Position numbers and translations under genes: made by a program. The notes under the pieces were generated by a model that had not been told where the DNA came from, searched no databases, and saw only the letters and a list, made by a program, of their open reading frames with translations. From Bacillota bacterium (GTDB lineage Bacteria; Bacillota; Clostridia; Oscillospirales; Acutalibacteraceae), in contig JAEWUH010000165.1 of NCBI GenBank assembly GCA_023397245.1, positions 1 to 20,872 of the forward strand: a stretch of DNA of 20,872 nucleotides, written 5' to 3'. Within the stretch, counting starts at the first letter, position 1. Every line of letters begins with the position of its first letter. Below, piece after piece: positions 13,745 to 20,872 of this stretch.

Positions 13745-14131
13745 TTGAACTGGCTGGATAGTGTTACCGGGAGCCTTTTGAACAAGGACCTGGACGGGCT
13801 TTGGGCAAGGCAAAGGGCGATTTCTGACAACATTGCCAATGTTGACACGCCGGGTTATAAAAGCAAGGCTGTCAGCTTTGAAGATCAGCTTCAGGCACAA
13901 ATTCAGGCAAATGCCGGGAACACGGCTCAAACCGTCCGCGGAATCGAGGAAACACAGCCGGTTACCGGGGAATCAAACCGGGGCTCACTGAGACTTGACG
14001 GAAATAACGTGGACGTCGAGCAGCAGAATGTGGAACTGGCCCGTACACAGCTTAATTATCTTTATTCGCTCAGAGAACTCTCTGACTATTTTTCCCGCTT
14101 GAAATATGCAATTACGGATGGTAAATCATAA
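13745..14131 (+). CDS. flgB: Flagellar basal-body rod protein FlgB
   Basis: This 128-residue proximal rod subunit begins the basal-body operon. The rod signature is clear: LWARQRAISDNIANVDTPGY followed by KSKAVSFEDQL, and the C-terminal helix (NVELARTQLNYLYSLRELS) pairs with it. TTG 13745 is the likely start, since GGGGGTG lies 6 bases upstream and the length then matches the family; the frame is open back to 13673 but with no ribosome site and an unnatural sequence. A UUG start and a non-ideal spacer of T's may keep translation low. flgC follows after 32 bases. Confidence 0.93.
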   Translation: MNWLDSVTGSLLNKDLDGLWARQRAISDNIANVDTPGYKSKAVSFEDQLQAQIQANAGNTAQTVRGIEETQPVTGESNRGSLRLDGNNVDVEQQNVELARTQLNYLYSLRELSDYFSRLKYAITDGKS

Positions 14132-14163
14132 TTGCATATTTATTTTTAATAGGAGGATTTGAT

Positions 14164-14610
14164 ATGGCTTTTTTGAGCTCAATGGATATCAGCGGCTCCG
14201 CGCTGACCGCTGAAAGGGTAAGAATGGACGTCATTTCTGAAAATATAGCAAATGCCGCTACCACAAGAACACAGGAGGGCGGCCCCTACCGCCGGAAAAT
14301 GGTCGTTTTTGAGCAGACCGGCGAGCAGAAATCATTCCGCCGGATTCTGGAGGATAATCTGAATAATACCGAGCAGTCCCAGGGCGGGGTAAAGGTTGCC
14401 AGTATCGTGGAAGACCCGAGCGACTTCAATACGGTTTACGACCCCACGAATCCGGACGCCGACGCGAACGGGTACGTAAAGATGCCGAATGTAGATCAGA
14501 CCAAGGAAACGCTGGACATGATGTCGTCAACCACATCCTATAACGCAAACCTTACGGCATTTAACGCGATAAAGACCATGGCTTCAAGAGCTTTGGAGAT
14601 GGGTAGGTAA
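14164..14610 (+). CDS. flgC: Flagellar basal-body rod protein FlgC
   Basis: This 148-residue rod subunit is exported by the flagellar type III system. The N-terminal signature MDISGSALTAERVRMDVISE then NIANAATTRT is diagnostic, with the FlgC-specific GGPYRRK motif and GYVKMPNVD before the C-terminal helix (SSTTSYNANLTAFNAIKTMA). The ATG at 14164 is preceded by AGGAGGATTTGAT, the strongest ribosome site of the operon's start. fliE begins only 5 bases after its stop, so they are probably coupled. Confidence 0.97.
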   Translation: MAFLSSMDISGSALTAERVRMDVISENIANAATTRTQEGGPYRRKMVVFEQTGEQKSFRRILEDNLNNTEQSQGGVKVASIVEDPSDFNTVYDPTNPDADANGYVKMPNVDQTKETLDMMSSTTSYNANLTAFNAIKTMASRALEMGR

Positions 14611-14615
14611 ATGAT

Positions 14616-14921
14616 ATGCAGATAACGCCGATTGAAAGACTGAATTCCATATCCGACCTTTCCAAGACTGCGGCCGCGCAGCCGGCGGAAACTTCAAACA
14701 GCCTTCCGTTCCAGTCCCTGTTTGAAGACGCCGTCAATAATGTCAAAACAGCCGATTCGAATTTAAATCAGGAAGTATATAAGCTTGCTACAGGGCAGTC
14801 GGATGACCTGCACAATATCACCATTGCTTCGCAGAAAGCCACCCTTTCGGTGCAAATGCTGGTGCAGCTGCGTGACAAGGTGCTCGATGCTTATAACGAA
14901 GTTATGAGGATGGGTGTTTAA
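14616..14921 (+). CDS. fliE: Flagellar hook-basal body adapter FliE
   Basis: This 101-residue FliE links the MS ring to the rod. The N-terminal third is variable; the conserved part is SLFEDAVNNVKTADSNLNQE and the GQSDDLHNITIASQKATLSV helix followed by VQLRDKVLDAYNEVMRM. The length is usual. The ATG at 14616 has GGTAGG about 10 bases upstream, inside the end of flgC. A gap of 78 bases to fliF, the largest between genes up to fliH, contains possible pairing around the fliF ribosome site. Confidence 0.96.
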   Translation: MQITPIERLNSISDLSKTAAAQPAETSNSLPFQSLFEDAVNNVKTADSNLNQEVYKLATGQSDDLHNITIASQKATLSVQMLVQLRDKVLDAYNEVMRMGV

Positions 14922-14999
14922 GCCTTGATTTAGCAGAATATGGTTCCTTAAGCAAGGCCCAGACTATAAACTTTGTAAAGGCAGGCTGCTGGGTAAATA

Positions 15000-16694
15000 A
15001 TGAGTGAAAAATTAAAAAATTATATAGACCCCATCAAGAAATTCTGGGGCAATCTGACCAAGAAGAAAAAAATAATTCTGCTTAGCGTTTTAGCCGGAAT
15101 TGTTGCGTTTTCTATCATTATCAGTACGCTGCTTAATGTTGAGCCTTATGTTGTCCTTTATCCGGGCCTTGACCATTCGGAAGCGGTTGAAGTTATGAAT
15201 GAGTTGAAGGATATGGGCGTCAGCTATAAGGAGGAAAACGGCACCATAACCGTCCCTCAGGACAAGGAAAATTCGCTGAGAATGCAGCTTTCCAATGAGG
15301 GGCACCCAAAAACGGCCCCCAATTACGATTTCTTTACCAAAAATGTCAGCGTGATGTCCACGGATTACGAAAAGAAAACAATCGAAAAATATCAGCTGAA
15401 TACAAGGCTGGAAGCGGTTATTAAGACGCTCGAAGGGGTACAGAACTGCTATGTGACCATCAGTATTCCCGACGAAAACTCTTATGCCTGGGACAGCAAT
15501 TCTTCAGCTGTGTCCGCCTCTGTCACAATTCAGCTTGACAGCGAAAAAACGCTCTCCGCCAAGCAGATTAACGGAGTAAAGCAGCTTGTTGCAAAAAGCG
15601 TGCCAAACCTGAAGGTGGAGAATGTGGCGCTGATTGATTCGGCTACCGGCGAAGAGCTGACCGCCGAAGACAACAGCGGGAACCAGGTTACAATTTCACA
15701 ATTTAAGCTTTCCATTGAAAAATCGTTTGAAACTGATGTGGAAAAAGGCGTCATGAAGGTTTTGACCCCTCTTTACGGTGTGAACAATGTTCAGGTCACC
15801 GCCAAGAGCGTTATGGATGTCGACAAAAAAATTCAGGACGTCATTACATACAATCCTTCCAAGGACAACAAGGGAGTCGTCAACGAAGAAAATACGGACA
15901 AGGAGGCGGAAACGAGCAGCAAGGCTTCCTCCCAGGGCGTAACCGGAACACAAAGCAATTCCGACGTTTCCACCTATCCCGGCGTGACGGTTGACGGCAA
16001 TACAATATATACAAAAGATCAGCAGTCCTACAAATACCTGGTCAGCCAGGTAAAGCAGCAAATTCAGAGCGACGCGGCGAGCGTCAAGGATCTGACCATT
16101 TCCGTTGTTGTAAATAAAACGGGAATGCCCGATACGGAGAAACAGCAAATCGTGAATACGGTCGCCAAAGCCGCTGCTGTGGATACCGACAAGGTTTCCG
16201 TTTATTTCGGAACGTTCGCAAATTCGTCGGTCAAGACCAATACGCAGCCGGAAGCGATGCCTTCGCTGAACCAGCTTCTGATTTACGGCGGAGCGGCGTT
16301 GGGAACTCTCCTGGTGGTTGTGATTATTGCCGCGGTTGTGCTTGCCTCCAAGAGAAAGAAGAAACGCGAAGAACTGATGGGACCGGAGGAAGACGCAGAG
16401 GTACCGGAGGATTTCTACGAGCTCAAGGGTGTGGGCAATGCGGAAAACGCCGAAGAGCTTGCCGAGGGCGGAGCCGAGGAAAATATTGCGGCAGCCGACG
16501 CGAAGCCGAAGAAACCGGCAAAGGAGAAAGCAGTGGAAGCAGAGCCTTTGAGAGCAATCGAGGAAACAAGGGCGGCGGAAAATTCAAAGCAGGAAGCATT
16601 GACCAAAGAAATCCGCGATTTCTCATCTCAGAATCCGGAAATTGCCGCCCAGCTTATCAGAGCTTGGCTGAGAGGAGAAGAATACAATGGCTGA
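15000..16694 (+). CDS. fliF: Flagellar MS-ring protein FliF
   Basis: This 564-residue inner-membrane protein forms the MS ring on which the motor and export gate are built. The first membrane helix is at about residues 24-45 and the second at about 424-448 (LIYGGAALGTLLVVVIIAAV). Between them lie the ring-building motifs, including LDHSEAVEVMNELKDMGVSY, the EGHPKTAPNYDFF stretch and YEKKTIEKYQLNTRLE. A Ser/Glu/Lys-rich segment (about 290-335) fits the beta-collar region. The C-terminal tail FSSQNPEIAAQLIRAWLRGE is the FliG-binding helix. A long acidic/Ala-rich linker (about 465-530) precedes it. The ribosome site is weak (CTGGG). The last 8 bases overlap the start of fliG. Confidence 0.97.
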   Translation: MSEKLKNYIDPIKKFWGNLTKKKKIILLSVLAGIVAFSIIISTLLNVEPYVVLYPGLDHSEAVEVMNELKDMGVSYKEENGTITVPQDKENSLRMQLSNEGHPKTAPNYDFFTKNVSVMSTDYEKKTIEKYQLNTRLEAVIKTLEGVQNCYVTISIPDENSYAWDSNSSAVSASVTIQLDSEKTLSAKQINGVKQLVAKSVPNLKVENVALIDSATGEELTAEDNSGNQVTISQFKLSIEKSFETDVEKGVMKVLTPLYGVNNVQVTAKSVMDVDKKIQDVITYNPSKDNKGVVNEENTDKEAETSSKASSQGVTGTQSNSDVSTYPGVTVDGNTIYTKDQQSYKYLVSQVKQQIQSDAASVKDLTISVVVNKTGMPDTEKQQIVNTVAKAAAVDTDKVSVYFGTFANSSVKTNTQPEAMPSLNQLLIYGGAALGTLLVVVIIAAVVLASKRKKKREELMGPEEDAEVPEDFYELKGVGNAENAEELAEGGAEENIAAADAKPKKPAKEKAVEAEPLRAIEETRAAENSKQEALTKEIRDFSSQNPEIAAQLIRAWLRGEEYNG

Positions 16695-17694
16695 ACATCA
16701 GCTGACGGGCCAGCAGAAAGCAGCCACCGTAATGATAGCGGTGGGCGCGGATAATGCTTCAAAAATCTATAAGTATTTAAAAGAAGACGAAGTGGAGCAG
16801 CTCACCTTTGAAATCGCCAGGCTGAACCAGATTCCTTCTCAGCAGACGGAAGATGTTCTTCAAAGCTACTACCAGTTCTGTCTTACACAGAAGGTCGTAA
16901 CGGAGGGCGGCGTGGAATATGCGCGGAGCGTTCTTGAAAAAGCGTTCGGTGCGCAGACGGCCACTTCCCTTCTGGACCGTATTACAAAATCGTTAAGGAC
17001 AAAAGCGTTTGAATTTATCCGCAAGGCGGATTATAAGAACCTGATGACCATTATCCAAAACGAGCATCCGCAGACCATCGCGCTGATTCTTTCCTACGCA
17101 AGGGCGGATCAGGCGGCGGCGGTCATCGCGGAGCTGCCCAAGGAAATCCGGCTGGAGGTTGTCGAGCGGATCGCCAACATGGACCGCACTTCCCCGGATG
17201 TGATTAAAATCGTGGAACAGAATCTGGAAGATAAATTCTCGTCGATCATGACCATGGACTTTACGGAATTCGGCGGCGTGAACTACATTGCGGACGTGAT
17301 GAACAACATGGACCGCGCGAACGAGAAGTACATCTTCGACGAACTGACGCGCAAGGACGCCCAGCTCTGCGAGGATATCCGAAAGAGAATGTTCGTTTTC
17401 GAAGATATCACCACTTTGGACGATATGTCCATCCAGCGCTTCCTGCGCGAGGTGGATTCCAAAGACCTGGTATTTGCCCTCAAGGGCGCCAATCAGGAGG
17501 TTGCCAACTGCATCTTCCGGAATATGTCCACACGTTCCAGCGACTCGGTCAAATCCGATCTCGAATATACGCATAATGTCCGTCTCAGAGACGTTGAAGA
17601 AGCGCAGCAGCGTATCGTCGGCGTCATCCGCCGCTTAGAGAGCGAAGGCGAGCTGGTCATTATGAAGGGCGGAAGGGATGAGGTCATTGCTTAA
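16687..17694 (+). CDS. fliG: Flagellar motor switch protein FliG
   Basis: This 335-residue C-ring protein couples torque to stator units. The N-terminal domain (about 1-100) contacts FliF. The middle domain has the EHPQ motif (126-129, NEHPQTIALILSY) that contacts FliM. The C-terminal domain has MFVF (235-238) and the torque helix region SIQRFLREVDSKDLVFALKG to NMSTRSSDSVKSD, carrying the conserved charges. One oddity: the usual GPVR before LRDVEEAQ is here HNVR (residues 296-299), so the conserved Gly-Pro is absent. Translation overlaps fliF by 8 bases at the start and fliH by 17 bases at the end, so the three are probably coupled. Confidence 0.97.
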   Translation: MAEHQLTGQQKAATVMIAVGADNASKIYKYLKEDEVEQLTFEIARLNQIPSQQTEDVLQSYYQFCLTQKVVTEGGVEYARSVLEKAFGAQTATSLLDRITKSLRTKAFEFIRKADYKNLMTIIQNEHPQTIALILSYARADQAAAVIAELPKEIRLEVVERIANMDRTSPDVIKIVEQNLEDKFSSIMTMDFTEFGGVNYIADVMNNMDRANEKYIFDELTRKDAQLCEDIRKRMFVFEDITTLDDMSIQRFLREVDSKDLVFALKGANQEVANCIFRNMSTRSSDSVKSDLEYTHNVRLRDVEEAQQRIVGVIRRLESEGELVIMKGGRDEVIA

Positions 17695-18490
17695 TATCAT
17701 TAAGGCGTCACAGTATGACGAATTAAAAAGCAGGGACCCGGCAAACAGCCGTAAAGATAAACCCGAACAGCCGGCGGGTATGGACCCGCATGAACAGCAT
17801 GAGGCAATCGTAAACGAAGCGGTTCAAAAAGCGAGGGATATTGTTGAAGCGGCCGAGTACTACAGCATGACCCAGTTGAGAGAGTCCACGATGCGCATGA
17901 ATGAAGAATGTGCGCAGATGAAAATAAGAAGCTATGAGGACGGCTACAGCAAGGGGCTGGCCGAAGGGAAAAAAGAAGGAAAAGAAATCGGCTATCAGGA
18001 TGGCTGTGAGGAGGGGCTAAGAAAAACCGAAGAAGAAAAGCGAAAAGTGATCGAGGAGATCGAAAAGGCAAACGAAGCAAAAGAAAATGAGCTCAAGCAG
18101 ATGCTGGAGGCCGTGGAAAACAAAAAAACGGAAATCCTGCAGCGCTTTGAAGAAGGAATACAGGGCCTGGCAATCACCATCGCGCAGAAAGTGATCCGAA
18201 AGGAAGTCAGTCTGGATGAAAAAGCAATCCGGGCGATTATTCTGGACGTTATGGATTCCTACCGGAATCAGGAATGGGTAAAAATCAGCGTTTCACAAAG
18301 CAGCGCGGAGCTTCTGGCAAAAGCGGACCGCAGTCTTGCGGAAGAGTTAAAGGAAATTTCCGACAATGTAAAAATTGTTTCTTCGCCGGAGCTGAAAGAC
18401 GGCGACTGCCGCATCGAACTGCCGGACAGGCTGATTGACGCAGGAACCCAAACACAGATGGAATGTATAAAATCCGCTCTGGAGCAGTAA
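17678..18490 (+). CDS. fliH: Flagellar export ATPase regulator FliH
   Basis: This 270-residue stator of the export ATPase holds FliI and anchors it to the C-ring. The hallmark is a GxxxG run: seven glycines at residues 89, 93, 97, 101, 105, 109 and 113, exactly every fourth residue. A charged coiled coil follows (about 115-155), then the globular C-terminal part (AITIAQKVIRKEVSLDEKAI; ELKDGDCRIELPDRLIDAG) typical of FliH/V-ATPase E-type stalks. ATG 17678 lies inside fliG with GGCGGAAGGG just upstream; a TTG nine bases later is a possible alternative. fliI starts 34 bases after the stop. Confidence 0.94.
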   Translation: MRSLLNIIKASQYDELKSRDPANSRKDKPEQPAGMDPHEQHEAIVNEAVQKARDIVEAAEYYSMTQLRESTMRMNEECAQMKIRSYEDGYSKGLAEGKKEGKEIGYQDGCEEGLRKTEEEKRKVIEEIEKANEAKENELKQMLEAVENKKTEILQRFEEGIQGLAITIAQKVIRKEVSLDEKAIRAIILDVMDSYRNQEWVKISVSQSSAELLAKADRSLAEELKEISDNVKIVSSPELKDGDCRIELPDRLIDAGTQTQMECIKSALEQ

Positions 18491-18524
18491 CCTGAACGAT
18501 AGAAAATAAGGCGGGCATATTAAA

Positions 18525-19823
18525 ATGAGTTTTGAAAATGCATACGACATTTTATCAAAATTAAATACGCTCCGCTTTATAGGCAAAGTTAAAAATATAG
18601 CAGGAATGATGATTGAGGTTACCGGCCTGAGCGCGAACGTCGGTGATATCTGCATGATACGCACGCAGGACGACCAAAAAAGCATCATGGCCGAAGTGGT
18701 TGGTTTTAAAAACAGCAATCTTTTGCTCACCGCATACGGCGATATCAAGGGAATCGGCCTGGGCAGTATGGTTTCCTCCACAAAGCGCAAGCTCCGGGTT
18801 CCGGTGGGCGATTTTCTGGTGGGAAGGACGATTGACGCCACAGGATGCCCGATTGACGGTCTGGGCGAATTCCGCGTTACCGGGTATTACGATGTGGACT
18901 CCACTTATACGAATCCGCTGGAAAGACCAAGAATCAATACCCGCCTGAGCTTTGGAATCAAGGCGATTGACGGGATGCTCACCATAGGCAAGGGTCAGAG
19001 AATGGGAATCTTTGCGGGAAGCGGCGTAGGGAAAAGCACCCTGATGGGTATGATCGCAAAGAATGTCAAGGCCGATATCAACGTGATCGCCCTTGTGGGC
19101 GAGCGAGGCCGCGAGGTCACCGAGTTTATTGAAAAAGATCTGGGCAGGGAAGGGTTGGCCCGTTCCGTTCTGGTGGTTGCCACCTCCGACCAGCCCGCAA
19201 TGTACCGTGTAAAGTGCGCTTCCGTTGCAACAGCGATTGCAGAGTATTTCAAGGATCAGGGAAAAGACGTGCTCCTTATGATGGATTCCCTTACCCGATT
19301 CGCAATGGCACAGCGGGAAATCGGACTTGCCGCGGGCGAACCTCCGATTGCAAGGGGCTACACCCCTTCCATATATGCCGAGCTCCCCAAGCTTCTGGAG
19401 CGGAGCGGCAATTTCAAGCAGGGCTCCATTACCGGCATCTACACGGTGCTGGTTGAGGGCGACGATACCAACGAGCCGATATCCGATACCGTCCGCGGTA
19501 TTATCGACGGGCATATCGTACTTTCCAGGTCGCTGGCGCATAAAAACCATTATCCGGCAATCGATGTGAATGCCAGCATTTCCAGACTGATGAACGACAT
19601 CGTGTCCGACGAGCACAAACAGGCTTCCGCCAAAATCCGCAACTGGCTTTCCATCTATTATCAGAACTATGATCTGATTTCCATCGGCGCTTATAAGCCC
19701 GGCATAAATTTCAAGCTGGACGAAGCGGTGAAAAAGATAGACTCTGTGAACGCGTTTCTCTGTCAAAAGGTAGATGAAAGCTTTTCCTATGAAGAAATCC
19801 TGAAAATGATGCAAGACTTATAG
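18525..19823 (+). CDS. fliI: Flagellar type III export ATPase FliI
   Basis: This 432-residue F1-beta-like ATPase unfolds and loads export substrates. Walker A is GSGVGKST (165-172, K170 on the phosphates). The catalytic-Glu region is GERGREVTEF (192-201), Walker B is VLLMMDSLTRFA with D254, and AAGEPPIARGYTPS follows. The N-terminal beta-barrel (about 15-90) and a C-terminal helical part (AYKPGINFKLDEAV) complete the fold; the length matches the family. The ribosome site AAGGCGGG is about 10-13 bases before the ATG. fliJ begins 8 bases after the stop, as is usual for the ATPase and its stalk protein. Confidence 0.98.
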   Translation: MSFENAYDILSKLNTLRFIGKVKNIAGMMIEVTGLSANVGDICMIRTQDDQKSIMAEVVGFKNSNLLLTAYGDIKGIGLGSMVSSTKRKLRVPVGDFLVGRTIDATGCPIDGLGEFRVTGYYDVDSTYTNPLERPRINTRLSFGIKAIDGMLTIGKGQRMGIFAGSGVGKSTLMGMIAKNVKADINVIALVGERGREVTEFIEKDLGREGLARSVLVVATSDQPAMYRVKCASVATAIAEYFKDQGKDVLLMMDSLTRFAMAQREIGLAAGEPPIARGYTPSIYAELPKLLERSGNFKQGSITGIYTVLVEGDDTNEPISDTVRGIIDGHIVLSRSLAHKNHYPAIDVNASISRLMNDIVSDEHKQASAKIRNWLSIYYQNYDLISIGAYKPGINFKLDEAVKKIDSVNAFLCQKVDESFSYEEILKMMQDL

Positions 19824-19831
19824 AGGTAGCT

Positions 19832-20275
19832 ATGAAGAAGTTCGTTTTTTCACTTGAAAAGGTACTGGGTTTTAAAGAGCAGACCTTGGGCGTAAAAAAG
19901 AATGAAATCGCCGTGCTTCAGGCAAAGTTGCACGAGCTGGAAGCTGAAATACAGGATTTGGAAGATAAATTTGCCACTACCAATGCCAAAATGGTGGAAG
20001 AGATGAAGCGGGGCATTACACAGAGCGACATTGCGATGTATAAGATGTATTTCAATACCTTAAATGAGAAAATACAGAAACTGATTGAAGATAAATTGCA
20101 GCTGCTTGAGCAGATTTCTCAGAAAAAAAAAGAGATCCTTCAGGTCAACACGGAAATCTCGGGGCTTGAGAAGCTGAAGGACAAGCAGCTTTCGGACTAT
20201 ATGAAAGGCGTGCAGAAAAGCCAGGAGCTTGCGATTGAAGAATTCGTAAGCCAGGCGCACAGTTCCGCGGTATAA
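19832..20275 (+). CDS. fliJ: Flagellar export stalk protein FliJ
   Basis: This 147-residue, almost fully coiled-coil protein acts like the gamma stalk in the FliI ring and touches the FlhA gate. It starts MKKFVFSLEKVLGFKEQTLG, the typical FliJ N-terminus (F.l..vL..ke), followed by two long antiparallel helices (about 20-75 and 80-135) with heptad patterns such as KLHELEAEIQDLEDKF. The ribosome site GAGGTAGCT directly precedes the ATG at 19832. Assignment rests on the N-terminal pattern, length and position directly after fliI. Confidence 0.95.
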   Translation: MKKFVFSLEKVLGFKEQTLGVKKNEIAVLQAKLHELEAEIQDLEDKFATTNAKMVEEMKRGITQSDIAMYKMYFNTLNEKIQKLIEDKLQLLEQISQKKKEILQVNTEISGLEKLKDKQLSDYMKGVQKSQELAIEEFVSQAHSSAV

Positions 20276-20328
20276 ATCAGTTATAAATTATTTTTAATTT
20301 ATAAAATTCAGTTAAGGAGGTGAAAATA

Positions 20329-20872
20329 GTGATACAGCAAGTCACAGGGGCACAGGTACAGCAAACGGGCGTACAGCTTCTGCCGGTTCAGCAGGCCGGC
20401 ACCGGGGAAACCTTTGAATCTCTGATGAAATCCGCCTCAGGTATTGCGGATAAAGTGTTTGGAGCTGCGGGGAAGACCGCAAGTGTAAAGAACACTAAGG
20501 AGAATCAGAAAGATACCGTGCAGAAAGCCGACACCAGTCAAACCCCGTTTTCCGTTTTCTCTCTGTTGGGGCAGAACATCAGCACAATCCGGCCGGTATT
20601 CTCTGAAACTCAGACAGCGGGAGGCACACAGGCCGGGAATGTTAATCCGGTCGGCGCGGCGCAAGGCTCCGTCCAGTCAATAAACCTCTGGCAGAGTATA
20701 GGCAATGCTGCGAATGCGATCAACAACACGGGTTCCGCGCAAACAAACGCGGGGAATGCTTCCGACGCCGCGCAGGCAGCAAATCTTTCACAGGCTGCAG
20801 GCAATGTGCAGACTGCAAACAATTTTACCGCACAGACAGCAAATCTTCCGCAGGGCGCAGACAGCGTGCAGA
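20329..20872 (+). CDS. fliK: Flagellar hook-length control protein FliK, N-terminal part
   Basis: An uninterrupted frame runs off the right edge (181 codons seen). Start GTG 20329 follows a perfect AAGGAGGTGAAAATA site, 53 bases after fliJ. The visible part is low-complexity, rich in Gln, Ala, Asn, Thr and Ser, with TGETFESLMKSASGIADKV near residues 25-43. This is as expected for the disordered ruler region of FliK, which is exported and measures hook length; the conserved C-terminal switch domain lies beyond the window. Residues near the end fall into 20-residue repeats (AANLSQAAGNVQ, TANLPQGADSVQ). The assignment rests on position after fliJ and composition, since the diagnostic domain is not visible. 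Confidence 0.82.
   Translation, partial: MIQQVTGAQVQQTGVQLLPVQQAGTGETFESLMKSASGIADKVFGAAGKTASVKNTKENQKDTVQKADTSQTPFSVFSLLGQNISTIRPVFSETQTAGGTQAGNVNPVGAAQGSVQSINLWQSIGNAANAINNTGSAQTNAGNASDAAQAANLSQAAGNVQTANNFTAQTANLPQGADSVQ

Noticed and set aside
18561..19814. Long open frame on the minus strand (417 codons)
   Set aside because: It lies wholly opposite fliI, which has complete ATPase motifs. The minus-strand product shows no family features and has no ribosome site.

Overview
The window looks like the chromosome of a motile, moderately GC-rich Firmicute of class Clostridia, probably near the Oscillospiraceae/Ruminococcaceae. The reasons are the flgB-flgC-fliE-fliF-fliG-fliH-fliI-fliJ-fliK gene order, the FliW/CsrA pair beside flagellin, strong AGGAGG-type ribosome sites, and a palindromic interspersed repeat of a kind I recall from that group. 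The family placement is inference; no marker gene is present.

Layout. Positions 1-245 are non-coding and start with a nested inverted repeat. A minus-strand operon (246-2214) encodes a membrane-anchored ApbE-type FMN transferase, a NusG-domain-II protein and a Gx-family membrane protein, a set reminiscent of flavin-based extracellular electron transfer loci. A 579-bp divergent intergenic region (2215-2793) holds two back-to-back sigma-A promoters with a cluster of hairpins between them. Next, on the plus strand, are a secreted multi-SH3 GH24 muramidase (2794-5805) and a small coiled-coil protein with its own promoter (5930-6247), each followed by a strong terminator. An interspersed repeat (about 6325-6410) separates these from the flagellar genes.

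The flagellar part has three blocks. (a) On the minus strand, flagellin fliC has its own sigma-28-like promoter and a structured leader, preceded by overlapping fliW-csrA. (b) Also on the minus strand, flgM-flgN-flgK-flgL plus a small unknown gene are read from a consensus sigma-28 promoter (13480-13506) and end at a terminator (9067-9090). (c) On the plus strand, the basal-body/export operon flgB...fliK starts from a sigma-A promoter (13613-13640) and runs off the right edge within fliK.

How it works together. Block (c) builds the MS ring, rod, C-ring and export ATPase. FlgM holds sigma-28 until the export gate opens. Sigma-28 then raises flgM, the hook-filament junction genes and flagellin. 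FliW and CsrA probably tune flagellin translation: the fliC leader has a GGA-loop hairpin and a GGAGGA ribosome site that look like paired CsrA targets.

Several apparent ORF starts are too long. The likely starts are 5930, 8096, 9024, 9366, 13085, 13460 and 13745. The partial fliK at the right edge has no stop codon within the window.

I see no defence island, transposase, CRISPR array, tRNA or rRNA, and no clear new multi-gene system. The most unusual items are the hairpin cluster at 2504-2652, the SH3 domain inserted inside the GH24 lysozyme, the shared module in flagellin and FlgL, and the operator-like repeats at two promoters.
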